A stretch of 64,000 nt of DNA from positions 1-64,000 of the forward strand of contig NZ_QLNP01000007.1 of NCBI RefSeq assembly GCF_003261175.1, written 5' to 3'. The stretch is from Arthrobacter globiformis. GTDB taxonomy: Bacteria; Actinomycetota; Actinomycetes; Actinomycetales; Micrococcaceae. Numbering within the stretch: the first letter of the stretch is position 1; every line of letters starts with the position of its first letter. Made by a program: the position numbers and the translations under genes. Under the pieces are notes generated by a model, which was not told the DNA's origin, did not search any database, and saw only the letters and a list, made by a program, of their open reading frames with translations. Below, one piece after another: positions 7,296-15,381 of the stretch.

Positions 7296-9109
7296 CGGCT
7301 GACCTCCTCGGCGTCGTCGAGGGCCGAAAGCTCGGAGTCCAGGTCGCGGGGCTCCGTTTCCAGGCTCGCGATCACGTGACGGTAATGGCTGTTGCCGGCC
7401 AGCAGTTCGGCGTGGGTTCCGACGGCGGCGATGCGGCCGTCCTCCAGCAGCGCCACCCGGTCGGCCAGCGCGACGGTGGACGGGCGGTGGGCGACGATCA
7501 GCGTCGTGGTGCCGGCCAGCATCTCCCGCAGCCGGTTTTTCACGAGCTCCTCCGTGTTCACGTCCAGGGCGGAGAGGGGATCGTCCAGAACCAACACAGC
7601 GGGCGCGGCTGCGATGGCCCGGGCCAGGGCGAGGCGCTGGCGCTGGCCGCCGGACAGGCTGAGGCCCTCCTCGCCGATGAGGGTGTCCAGCCCCTCGGGC
7701 AGCGAGTAAGCGAAGTGTGCCTGCGCCGTGTCCAGGGCCTCGGCAAGGATCTTTTCCCGGGTTTCGGTGTCTTCGGACTGGACGCCGAGCAGCACGTTGT
7801 CGCGCACCGAACTGGAGAACAGGGTGGTGTCCTCGAAGGCCACGGCCACCAGGGTGCGGAGTTCCTCGATGCTGAAGTCCCGCAGGTCCACGCCGTCGAG
7901 CTCTATGGAACCTGCCGTGACATCGTAGAGCCGCGGCACCAGCTGCAGCAGGGCACTCTTGCCGCTGCCGGTGATGCCCACCAGTGCCATCGTTTCGCCC
8001 GGGCAGATGTCCAGCCGGACGTCCTTCAGCACCGGTTTGTCCGGGGCGTCGTCGAAGGCGAACGTTACGTTGTTGAAGCTCAGCGCGCCTTTGACGTCGG
8101 CCGGGCGGCGGGGTTCGGCCGCGCCGGTAATGGTGTTTTGGGAATCCATGACCTCGAAGTGCCGGTCCAGCGCGGTTTTCGCCGTCAGCGCCATGGCCAG
8201 CAGCATCCCGGAGAACTCGACGGGCGCAGCGACGACGGCGGCGGTGGCGAAGAAGGCCACGAGGGAGCCGATGCTGAGCCGGCCGCTGGCTGCGAGCATG
8301 ATTCCAGTGACCAGGCCCGCGCCCAGCGCCAGCTCGGGCAGCAGCGTCACCACCATGCTGAAGACGGCCTGGTGCCGGGCCTTGGCAATCTCCGTCTGGC
8401 GCAGTTCCTCGGCCTGGCCGTTGAAGGTTTGGAGAGCTTCGCGGCTGCGGCCGAAGGCCTTCAGGACACGGATGCCGTGGACGGACTCTTCAACGGTGGT
8501 GGCGAGGTCGCCGGCCTGGTCCTGGCTGCGCCGGGCAACCTTGCTGAAGCGGGTACGGAACCGGAAACCGTAGACCATCACGGGTCCTGCTGCGGCCAGG
8601 AAGATCAGGGCAAGCTGCCAGCTCATGGTGAACATGACGACGACGCCGATCACCACCGTCAGGGTGGTTACCACCAGCATGATGGCCCCGAATGCCATCC
8701 AGCGCCGGATGAAGTTGAGGTCCGTCATGGCGCGGGAGAGCAGCTGGCCCGAGCCCCAGCGGTCATGGAAGGAGACGGGAAGGTCCTGCAGATGGCCGTA
8801 GAGCGAGACCCTCATCCTGGTCTCCACGGTGGTGGCCGGATTGATCACGAAGGTGCGGCGGAGGGCGACCAGCACGGCTTCGGCGACGCCCAGGGCAAGG
8901 ATGAGGCCGGCCGAGCCCCAGACGGCTTCCGCGGTGGCCCCGGGCCGGAGGGAATCGTTGATGAGTACGCGCAGCACCTGCGGGATGGCAAGGGCAACAA
9001 CACTGGCCAGGAGCGCCGAGAGCAGGCCCATAAGCAGGCGTGGCAGGACCGGCTTCACGTGCGGATAGAGACGGCTGACGGATCGAAAAAATGAACTCTG
9101 CTTGGCCAT
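7292..9109 (-). CDS. ABC exporter half-transporter, degenerate-site subunit
   Basis: 605 residues with an exporter membrane domain and a C-terminal NBD. Walker A is GITGSGKSA and the signature is canonical [14 protein letters not shown], but Walker B reads [12 protein letters not shown], with Asp where the catalytic Glu normally sits. The H-loop His is kept (VAHRPST). The partner gene has the intact Walker B but the altered signature, so the pair predicts one consensus and one degenerate ATP site, as in the TM287/288, BmrCD and LmrCD type. First gene of the two-gene operon; ATG start. Confidence 0.92.
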   Translation of the reverse strand: MAKQSSFFRSVSRLYPHVKPVLPRLLMGLLSALLASVVALAIPQVLRVLINDSLRPGATAEAVWGSAGLILALGVAEAVLVALRRTFVINPATTVETRMRVSLYGHLQDLPVSFHDRWGSGQLLSRAMTDLNFIRRWMAFGAIMLVVTTLTVVIGVVVMFTMSWQLALIFLAAAGPVMVYGFRFRTRFSKVARRSQDQAGDLATTVEESVHGIRVLKAFGRSREALQTFNGQAEELRQTEIAKARHQAVFSMVVTLLPELALGAGLVTGIMLAASGRLSIGSLVAFFATAAVVAAPVEFSGMLLAMALTAKTALDRHFEVMDSQNTITGAAEPRRPADVKGALSFNNVTFAFDDAPDKPVLKDVRLDICPGETMALVGITGSGKSALLQLVPRLYDVTAGSIELDGVDLRDFSIEELRTLVAVAFEDTTLFSSSVRDNVLLGVQSEDTETREKILAEALDTAQAHFAYSLPEGLDTLIGEEGLSLSGGQRQRLALARAIAAAPAVLVLDDPLSALDVNTEELVKNRLREMLAGTTTLIVAHRPSTVALADRVALLEDGRIAAVGTHAELLAGNSHYRHVIASLETEPRDLDSELSALDDAEEVSR

Positions 9110-9146
9110 GCCCGCTTCTTGAACTCAGCTCTGTGAAGGCTCTGGT

Positions 9147-9167
9147 GTAGTTTCCCGTAGCAACTAC
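9147..9167. promoter_or_regulatory. Inverted repeat upstream of the ABC exporter operon
   Basis: GTAGTT (9147-9152) and AACTAC (9162-9167) form a 6-bp inverted repeat with a 9-nt spacer, 38 nt upstream of the exporter start. It resembles an operator, but no regulator gene lies next to it in this window. Confidence 0.35.
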
Positions 9168-9203
9168 CCTATGCCATGGGTGACACCCTTCGCAGGTGGC
9201 TCG

Positions 9204-10151
9204 TCAGGCGCGGGGGGTGAGCGTCAGCAGGACGGCCTCGGGCTTGCAGGCGATGCGGACCGGCGCAAAGCGCGAGGTGCCGATGCCGCCTGAGACGTTG
9301 ACCGGCGTCGTACGCCCGTTGCTGCTCCAGTCGTTGAGTCCCTTGGCCCGCCAGGTGGGGATGTCGCAGTTCGCGACGAGGGCGCCGTACCCCGGGATGC
9401 ACAGCTGGCCGCCATGCGTGTGGCCGGCCAGGAGAAGGTCCGCGCCGTCCTCGGTGAAGTGGTCCAGGACCCGCTGGTAGGGGGCATGGATGACGGCGAC
9501 GCGCAGGTGGTCCTTGGCGTTCTGGCCTCGGGTGCCGCGGGGCCAGCCGGCATACCGTTCACGGTTGAGGTGCGGATCATCCACGCCCGAGAAATCGAAC
9601 CGCAGGCCGTTGAGGACGATGGACTGTTGCCGGTTGGTCAGGTCGATCCAGCCGCCCATTCCGAAGCCGGACCGCAGGCGGGGCCAGTCCAGTTCCTCCC
9701 TGTCGGCTGCCGCCTTGGAGGGGCCCAACAGGTAGCGGGCCGGGTTCTTCAGCTTCGGCGCGTAGTAGTCATTGGATCCCGGAACAAACACTCCCGGAAA
9801 CTCCATGAGCGGTGCCAAGGCGTTGAGCAGCGGGTCCACGGCCTTGGGGTGGCTGAGGTTGTCACCGGTGTTCACCACAAGATCGGGCCTGAGCGCCGCG
9901 AGCGACTGCAGCCACTCGGCCTTGGCCTTCTGGCCCGGCACGAAGTGGATGTCGCTCAGGTGCAGGATCCGGAAAGGGGCCCTGCCCTCGGGAAGGATCG
10001 GGACGGTCTCCTCGCGGAGGACGAACTGGTTCTTTTCCCAGAGCCCGTAGGCCGTGGCGGCGAGGGCGGCCGCGGTCCCGGCGCCGGCGGCGACGGCAAA
10101 GCCGCGCCCGATGCTACGGACGCGGCTCGCCACCTGTGAAAGGTCAGTCAC
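9204..10151 (-). CDS. Membrane-anchored metallophosphoesterase
   Basis: 315 residues. A hydrophobic N-terminal segment (about 18-37) is followed by a calcineurin-like phosphoesterase domain with the metal-ligand blocks HLSDIHF, VNTGDN, PGSNDYY and GHTHGGQ. The third block has Ser-Asn-Asp in place of the usual Asn-His-Asp, so the catalytic His is replaced. Otherwise close to the YkuE group. The GTG start lies 2 nt after the stop of the PonA-type gene, so translation is probably coupled. From memory, the same gene pair occurs in mycobacteria (Rv3682-Rv3683). Substrate unknown; a cell-envelope phosphoester or UDP-sugar lipid is plausible. Confidence 0.88.
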   Translation of the reverse strand: MTDLSQVASRVRSIGRGFAVAAGAGTAAALAATAYGLWEKNQFVLREETVPILPEGRAPFRILHLSDIHFVPGQKAKAEWLQSLAALRPDLVVNTGDNLSHPKAVDPLLNALAPLMEFPGVFVPGSNDYYAPKLKNPARYLLGPSKAAADREELDWPRLRSGFGMGGWIDLTNRQQSIVLNGLRFDFSGVDDPHLNRERYAGWPRGTRGQNAKDHLRVAVIHAPYQRVLDHFTEDGADLLLAGHTHGGQLCIPGYGALVANCDIPTWRAKGLNDWSSNGRTTPVNVSGGIGTSRFAPVRIACKPEAVLLTLTPRA

Positions 10152-10153
10152 GG

Positions 10154-12499
10154 TCAGCCGTTCCCCTTGTTGCTGTTGCCGTTTCCATTGCTCTTGTTGT
10201 CGTTGTTGCCCGTGCCGCCGGTGTTTCCACCGCTGTTGCCGGTGTCTGTGTTTCCGCCGGTGTTCCCGCCCTGGGACGGGATGTTCGGAATGTTTGGAAC
10301 CGTGGGCTGGAACTGCGGCGTGCCGTAGAGCAGGTTCGACGGCGGTTCCGGGAAGGGGTCCGTGCCGTAGCCCGGAGCGATCTGGGACATGAAGTTCGAG
10401 AACATCGGCCCGGCGATCATGTAGCCGTCGATGCCGGTGTAGAACTTGCCGTTGATGGTCACGTTCTGGCCGGCGCGCTGCTGGCTACCGAGTGGATCAC
10501 CGAACCACGCGGCCGTCGCGAGGCCCATGGTGTGGCCGACAACCCAGGTGGAGCCGTTGTTGTTGGACGTACCCGTCTTGGCGGCGATCGGGAAGCTGGT
10601 CCGCGTGGAGATCCGGGGTTCAATCAGGGAGCCGGATCCCTCGTTCAGGACCTGCTGCAGGGCGTAGTTCACGCCGCGCGCCACCTCGGGCTTGAGTGCG
10701 TCCCGGCAGGCAGGGGCCTGCGCCGGCAGCTGGGCGCCGGTCTGGTCCGTCACCGACGTGATCGCGATAGGCGCGCAGTACTTGCCGTCATTGGCGAACG
10801 TGGCAAAGGCCGCGGCCATGGTCAGCGGGGCCGTCTGCCGGGAGCCCAGCAGGTTGCCGATGGTGGTCATGGTGATCTTCGGGTTCGGATCCACCACCGC
10901 GTTGGTTTCCTTGTCGCGGGTCGGCAGGCCTTCGTGCAGTCCGACAGCATCCACAACCTTCTGGATGCCGCACAGATCAACCTGCGAGGCCGAGGCGAAC
11001 GTCGCCGTGTTGATGGAGTTCTTCAGGCCGTCCAGCACAGTCATGGGCCGGTAGTAGCCATCTTCGGCGTTCTGGAGGTCCTCCGTGCCGTTAGTGCTGT
11101 CATACCAGCCCACGGTGGGGGTCTCACAGGTGTTCGTCCACGGGAAATCCTGCGGGTAACGGCGCTGGGAGGCGTTGACAATGGTGTTCATCGACTTGCC
11201 CTCGTTCAGCCACTCGGCAAACGTGAACGGCTTCATGGTGGAGCCGGGCTGTGCACCGCCCAGGCCGTTCAGGTCGTTGCCCTGCTCGTCGTACTGGTCC
11301 ACGCTGAAGTTGATCTGCGAGTCGAACTTGCCCTTGCCCGCAAACCACGAGGTGTTCTGGGCCATGTTGACGATCTTGCCCGTGCCCGGCTCAAGGGAAA
11401 CCAGCGCGGCGCCCCACTTGTCCGGGTTCGAGCCGGCAGCGGAGTTGACCTGGTCCTGCGCGGCCTTCTGCGCCTTCGGGTCCAGGGTGGTCTTGATGGT
11501 CAGGCCGCCGCGGAACACCTTCTTCTCGCGTTCGGTGGCGTCCGCTCCGTAGGCCGGGTTGTTCAGCAGGAGGTGCAGGACGTAGTCGCAGAAGTACGGG
11601 GCAGTGGGCGAATACGCGCAGCCCTGACGCGCCGGGGTCACCTTGGGTGCGACAGGCGTGGCAACGGCGGCGGTGTACTGGGCCTTGGTGATCTTGTTGT
11701 GCGTGAGCATTGCACTCAGCACCAGGTCCCTGCGCTTCTTGGCGTTGTCCGGATTGGTGATCGGGTCAAAGGCCGAAGGGCTGTTCACCAGGCCGGCAAG
11801 CAGTGCGGCCTGGGGGAGCGTGAGGTTCTTCGCGGTGGTGCTGAAGAAGAACTTGGAGGCGGCCTCAATACCGTACGCGTCACGGTTGAAGAAGACGATG
11901 TTCAGGTAGCCCTCAAGAATCTGCTCCTTGGTGAATTTCTTCTCCAGGGCGATCGCGAGCTTCATTTCGCGGAGCTTGTCGCCGACGCCCTTGTTAACGC
12001 CGTTGAGCTTGATCGCGTCGGAGTTGCCTTCGGCTTCGAGGTTGGCGTTGAGGACGTTGTTAACGTACTGCTGCGTGATGGTGGAGGCACCCTGTTTGTT
12101 GCCCCGCGCCGTGCTGACCAGGGCGCGGAGGATGCCGGTGGTGTCCACACCGCCGTGCTCGTAGAACCGGCTGTCCTCAATGGCGATCACCGCGTCCTTC
12201 ATGTACGGGGAGATCTGGTCCAGCGGAACGCGGGTACGGTTTTCCGCGTACAGGTTGGCGATCACGCTCCCGTCGGCGGCCAGGACCTTGGTGGACTGGC
12301 TCGGCGGGTCCACTTGAAGCTCAGCGGGCAGGGTGTCAAAGAATTCGATCGAGCCGCTGGCCGTGCTGCCTGAGACGGCGGCTGCGGGAACCAGCAGGCC
12401 GGCCACGAGGACGCCACAAATAGCGCTCACGCCAAGGAAGCCAAAAATCTTTCCGAGGGTGGTGGCCGTGTCGAATATGGGGTTCTTACGAGTCGCCAT
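10154..12499 (-). CDS. ponA: Bifunctional penicillin-binding protein, class A (transglycosylase/transpeptidase)
   Basis: 781 residues. One N-terminal membrane helix (about 18-42). The glycosyltransferase domain has EDSRFYEHGG, STITQQYVNN and EGYLNIVFF. The transpeptidase domain has the active-site Ser in GSTMKPF, the second motif SIN and KTGTS. The protein polymerises and cross-links peptidoglycan at the outer face of the membrane. The C terminus is a low-complexity tail of about 45 residues made almost only of Gly, Asn, Thr, Ser and Lys, probably unstructured and surface-exposed. No PASTA domain is seen. First gene of an operon with the phosphoesterase; divergent from the DUF4177 gene with only 37 nt between starts. 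Confidence 0.95.
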   Translation of the reverse strand: MATRKNPIFDTATTLGKIFGFLGVSAICGVLVAGLLVPAAAVSGSTASGSIEFFDTLPAELQVDPPSQSTKVLAADGSVIANLYAENRTRVPLDQISPYMKDAVIAIEDSRFYEHGGVDTTGILRALVSTARGNKQGASTITQQYVNNVLNANLEAEGNSDAIKLNGVNKGVGDKLREMKLAIALEKKFTKEQILEGYLNIVFFNRDAYGIEAASKFFFSTTAKNLTLPQAALLAGLVNSPSAFDPITNPDNAKKRRDLVLSAMLTHNKITKAQYTAAVATPVAPKVTPARQGCAYSPTAPYFCDYVLHLLLNNPAYGADATEREKKVFRGGLTIKTTLDPKAQKAAQDQVNSAAGSNPDKWGAALVSLEPGTGKIVNMAQNTSWFAGKGKFDSQINFSVDQYDEQGNDLNGLGGAQPGSTMKPFTFAEWLNEGKSMNTIVNASQRRYPQDFPWTNTCETPTVGWYDSTNGTEDLQNAEDGYYRPMTVLDGLKNSINTATFASASQVDLCGIQKVVDAVGLHEGLPTRDKETNAVVDPNPKITMTTIGNLLGSRQTAPLTMAAAFATFANDGKYCAPIAITSVTDQTGAQLPAQAPACRDALKPEVARGVNYALQQVLNEGSGSLIEPRISTRTSFPIAAKTGTSNNNGSTWVVGHTMGLATAAWFGDPLGSQQRAGQNVTINGKFYTGIDGYMIAGPMFSNFMSQIAPGYGTDPFPEPPSNLLYGTPQFQPTVPNIPNIPSQGGNTGGNTDTGNSGGNTGGTGNNDNKSNGNGNSNKGNG

Positions 12500-12523
12500 G
12501 TTCTCCAGTTTACCGGCAACGAT

Positions 12524-12529
12524 TAGGCT
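12524..12529 (+). promoter_or_regulatory. -10 element TAGGCT placed for a leaderless mRNA
   Basis: TAGGCT ends 7 nt before the ATG at 12537, so the transcript would begin at or next to the start codon. No Shine-Dalgarno sequence is present. Confidence 0.55.
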
Positions 12530-12536
12530 TTATTTC

Positions 12537-12692
12537 ATGACCAAATGGGAGTACGCCACGATTCCGCTCATCATCCACGCCACGAAGCAGATTCTGGACC
12601 AGTGGGGAGACGACGGCTGGGAGCTTGTCCAGGTAGTCCCCGGACCCGACGGCAACGGACTTGTCGCCTACCTCAAGAGGGAGAAGCAGTAG
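12537..12692 (+). CDS. DUF4177 small protein
   Basis: 51 residues beginning MTKWEYATIPLI and including WGDDGWELVQVVPGP, the DUF4177 pattern (a short beta-alpha-beta protein of unknown function). It directly precedes ridA with 1 nt between stop and next ATG. An equivalent small gene next to a RidA gene occurs, from memory, in mycobacteria, so the pairing looks conserved. Confidence 0.88.
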   Translation: MTKWEYATIPLIIHATKQILDQWGDDGWELVQVVPGPDGNGLVAYLKREKQ

Positions 12693-12693
12693 C

Positions 12694-13227
12694 ATGACCA
12701 CCCCCCAGGAAACCGCTTCCAGCGCTGATCTGACGCCGTCGTCCGCCGTCGAACAGCGTCTTTCCGAGCTCGGGCTGACCCTCCCCGAAGTTGCCGCCCC
12801 CGTCGCCGCCTACGTGCCGGCGGTCGTCACTGGCAACCACGTTTACACCTCGGGACAGCTGCCGTTTATTAACGGCAAACTCGAAGCTACGGGCAAGGTG
12901 TCCGCCGGCACCGAGGGCACCTCGGACGAACCGACTGTGTCCCCGGAAGACGCCAAGGCATACGCCGCCGTCTGCGCCGTGAATGCCCTGGCCGCCGTGA
13001 AGAGCGTCATCGGCGACCTCGACCGCATCACGCGCATTGTCAAAGTTGTGGGGTTCGTCTCCTCCGACCCGTCCTTCACCGGCCAGCCCGGTGTCATCAA
13101 CGGCGCGTCCGAGCTCCTGGGCCGGGTCTTCGGTGACGCGGGCCAGCACGCCCGTTCCGCCGTCGGCGTTTCCGTCCTGCCGCTCGACTCTCCCGTGGAA
13201 GTCGAACTGATCGCCGAATTCAGCTAG
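12694..13227 (+). CDS. RidA-family protein (Rid/YjgF/YER057c/UK114)
   Basis: 177 residues, longer than the usual 130 because of an N-terminal Ala/Ser/Thr-rich extension and inserts. Core features are NHVYTSGQLPF, AVNALAAVKSVIGDLD and VKVVGFVSSDPSF. RidA proteins hydrolyse reactive enamine/imine intermediates; whether the substrate-binding Arg of true RidA is present is not clear here, so it may belong to another Rid subgroup. Likely in one transcript with DUF4177 and the NUDIX gene. Confidence 0.9.
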   Translation: MTTPQETASSADLTPSSAVEQRLSELGLTLPEVAAPVAAYVPAVVTGNHVYTSGQLPFINGKLEATGKVSAGTEGTSDEPTVSPEDAKAYAAVCAVNALAAVKSVIGDLDRITRIVKVVGFVSSDPSFTGQPGVINGASELLGRVFGDAGQHARSAVGVSVLPLDSPVEVELIAEFS

Positions 13228-13242
13228 GAGCAGTAGGTTCCT

Positions 13243-14154
13243 TTGCCCCAACTAGCACGCCGGCTCTTTGTTCTTCCTCCCGATCTTGAGGGGGCGGCGC
13301 AAAGCTGGCTCGAACACGGCGAACGGACTCCGCGCAAGCCCCGTTTCGCGTCCTCCGTGGTACTCCTGCGGGATTCGCCCACCGGACTGGAAACCTGGCT
13401 CGGGTACCGTCCGGGCTCGTCCCCGCTGGGCGTCCTCGCCTTCCCGGGCGGCTCCCTGGACCCCTCCGACGACGACGCCGTCGGCTGGCTGGGGCCCTCG
13501 CCCCAGCACTGGGCCGAGCAGATGGGGACGGACGACGTCGGCCTGGCCCGCCGCCACGTGGTGGGTGCGGTCCGCGAGCTGTTCGAGGAGACCGGCGTGC
13601 TGCTGGCAGGCCCGGACCTGTCCTCCACCGTGGAGGCAACGTCCACGGTGGAGTGGATGAAGGCCCGCGAAGCGGTCGCGTCGCAGGAAAAATCGTTCAC
13701 CGAGGAGCTGGCCAAGCGGGGCCTGTCCCTGCGCACCGACCTGCTCAAGCCGCTCGTGAACTGGCTGAGCCCGGACTTCGCGCACCGGCGCTTCAACACC
13801 CGGTATTTCGCCGCCACCGTCCCCATGAACCAGCAGCCCTCCATCCTGGAGAGCAAAGGCGTCTGGGGGCGGTGGGTGTGCGCCACCAAGGCGATCGCCG
13901 AGCGCGACACGACAGTGCTGGGCGACGAGGTGGGCCAGGAAAACACCGTAGGCCTCACCCTCGGTCAGCTCATGGTCCCCGGCTCCGAGATCATGCTGGA
14001 GAAAATGGCCAAAGCCAACGGCTGCATCGCCTACCTCAGCTACAAGCGCACCCCGCACGTCTACCAGCCCCGGCTCGTCGACGAAAACGGGACGCTGATG
14101 CTCGAAGTAGAGGCAGCCAAAACGGTAGCCGGAGAGCCCCAGCGCGAGCGCTAA
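13243..14154 (+). CDS. NUDIX hydrolase, NUDT19-like layout
   Basis: 303 residues. The NUDIX box is split by an insertion: AFPGGSLDPSD lies about 40 residues before AVRELFEETGVLL, which carries the metal-binding REXXEE. Large insertions between these halves are typical of the NUDT19/RP2-type branch, which includes CoA-diphosphate hydrolases. The substrate here is not certain. TTG start with AGGAG at 13226-13230 (12-nt spacer) and GTAGG closer in. Last gene of the run starting at 12537. Confidence 0.85.
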   Translation: MPQLARRLFVLPPDLEGAAQSWLEHGERTPRKPRFASSVVLLRDSPTGLETWLGYRPGSSPLGVLAFPGGSLDPSDDDAVGWLGPSPQHWAEQMGTDDVGLARRHVVGAVRELFEETGVLLAGPDLSSTVEATSTVEWMKAREAVASQEKSFTEELAKRGLSLRTDLLKPLVNWLSPDFAHRRFNTRYFAATVPMNQQPSILESKGVWGRWVCATKAIAERDTTVLGDEVGQENTVGLTLGQLMVPGSEIMLEKMAKANGCIAYLSYKRTPHVYQPRLVDENGTLMLEVEAAKTVAGEPQRER

Positions 14155-14466
14155 GCTCCCGCCCCCTCCGTGGTTCCGTCCGCCGGGCGGCGGCCCTTCG
14201 GCGTCGCTTAGCGCGTAGGTCCCTTCCCAACACTCGCAAGCTCGCGTCGGGGCCCTCGGGACGACGCTTACGACGCATAGGGGCCCCTCCGGTCGCTGGG
14301 CGACCTCCGGCCCCGATGCGCCGCGATGCGCTCCTATCCGAAGACCCGCAGCCCGGCTCGTGCGTATCTCCCCGGACGCTCGCGCAGTTTCTACCGGTTT
14401 TCCTTCAACCCTCTCGCCCCTGGCCACTGCTGAGCCGCCTTCCGCCTGCTGGTGAGTTAAAAAGCG
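14155..14466. other. Intergenic stretch without a recognisable gene
   Basis: About 310 nt of GC-rich DNA between the NUDIX gene and the terminator, with several short inverted repeats (for example around CGGGCGGCGGCCC and GGGGCCCTCGG). No convincing reading frame with a ribosome site was found. Confidence 0.5.
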
Positions 14467-14496
14467 AAGGCCGCCCCAAACGAGCGGGGCGGCCTT
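14467..14496. terminator. Bidirectional terminator between the NUDIX gene and crp
   Basis: A perfect 11-bp stem AAGGCCGCCCC/GGGGCGGCCTT with an 8-nt loop lies between convergent genes; short A and T runs flank it. Confidence 0.85.
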
Positions 14497-14511
14497 TGCT
14501 GCTAGCGGGAC

Positions 14512-15189
14512 TTAGCGGGAGCGCTGGCGGAGGCGCTGCATGTCCAAGATCACGACGGCGCGGGCTTCGAGGCGCAGCCAACCGCGCTGGACGAACTCGG
14601 CCAGAGCCTTGTTGACAGTTTCGCGGGACGCGCCGACGAGCTGGGCCAGCTCTTCCTGGGTGAGCTCGTGAGCCACGAGAACGCCGTCGGTGGCGGGGCG
14701 GCCGAAGCGGTCGGCGAGGTCCAGGAGGGCCTTGGCCACGCGGCCGGGCACGTCGGAGAAGACCAGGTCGGAGAGAGAGTCGTTGGTGCGGCGGAGGCGG
14801 CGGGCCAGCGCCTGCAGCAGCTGGGCCGAAACCTCGGGACGGGTCCGCAGCAGGGAGTTCAGGCTCTCGTTCTTGAGGCCGGCCAGGCGGGTCTCCGAGA
14901 CGGCAGTGGCCGTGGCGGTGCGCGGACTCGGGTCGAACAGGGCCATCTCGCCGAAGAGCTCACCCGGGCCGAGGATGGCCAGCAGGGATTCGCGGCCGTC
15001 GGGGGACGTGCGGCCGAGCTTCACCTTGCCGGAGACGATGAAGTAGAGCTGGTCACCCTGGTCGCCCTCGCGGAAGACGGATGCACCGCGGGACAGATCG
15101 ACCTCGGTCAGTTCGTCCGTCAGCAGGCGGAACGCGTCGTCGTCCAGCGTGGCGAAAAGGGGTGCGCGTCGCAATACCTCGATGTCCAT
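14512..15189 (-). CDS. crp: Crp/Fnr-family cAMP receptor regulator (Crp/GlxR type)
   Basis: 225 residues. The cyclic-nucleotide pocket is intact: PGELFGEMALFDPSPRTATA carries the Glu and Arg-Thr that contact cAMP. The C-terminal helix-turn-helix reads LTQEELAQLVGASRETVNKAL. Overall very like corynebacterial GlxR and mycobacterial Rv3676. A global regulator of carbon metabolism that binds TGTGA-N6-TCACA. The ATG at 15189 has AGGAG with a 5-nt spacer. Divergent from the marP-like gene. Candidate binding sites for it occur in its own upstream region and before both sugar operons in this window. Confidence 0.95.
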   Translation of the reverse strand: MDIEVLRRAPLFATLDDDAFRLLTDELTEVDLSRGASVFREGDQGDQLYFIVSGKVKLGRTSPDGRESLLAILGPGELFGEMALFDPSPRTATATAVSETRLAGLKNESLNSLLRTRPEVSAQLLQALARRLRRTNDSLSDLVFSDVPGRVAKALLDLADRFGRPATDGVLVAHELTQEELAQLVGASRETVNKALAEFVQRGWLRLEARAVVILDMQRLRQRSR

Positions 15190-15254
15190 AAATTCTCCTG
15201 AGTAAAAGTGTCGTCTGGGGCGCTTGTGCCATTGTTTCAGAATTTTCAACGTTC

Positions 15255-15270
15255 TGTGACGTACTTGGCA
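15255..15270. promoter_or_regulatory. Candidate Crp/GlxR site upstream of crp
   Basis: TGTGACGTACTTGGCA matches TGTGA-N6-TCACA at 8 of 10 half-site positions and keeps the central TA. It lies 66 nt upstream of the crp start, so autoregulation is plausible. Confidence 0.45.
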
Positions 15271-15381
15271 GCTGAAACGCCCTAAAAGACGCCGCGAGAC
15301 CGGCGCAGGCTCCACGCATCCACGGCAATTTGTCAGACTTCGCCAGTAGAATCGGGGCTTAGCTGCTTGTGAGGAGACCCG

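Noticed and set aside
10136-12373. 745-residue plus-strand open frame opposite ponA
   Set aside because: Shadow of a gene with intact SxxK, SxN and KTG motifs.
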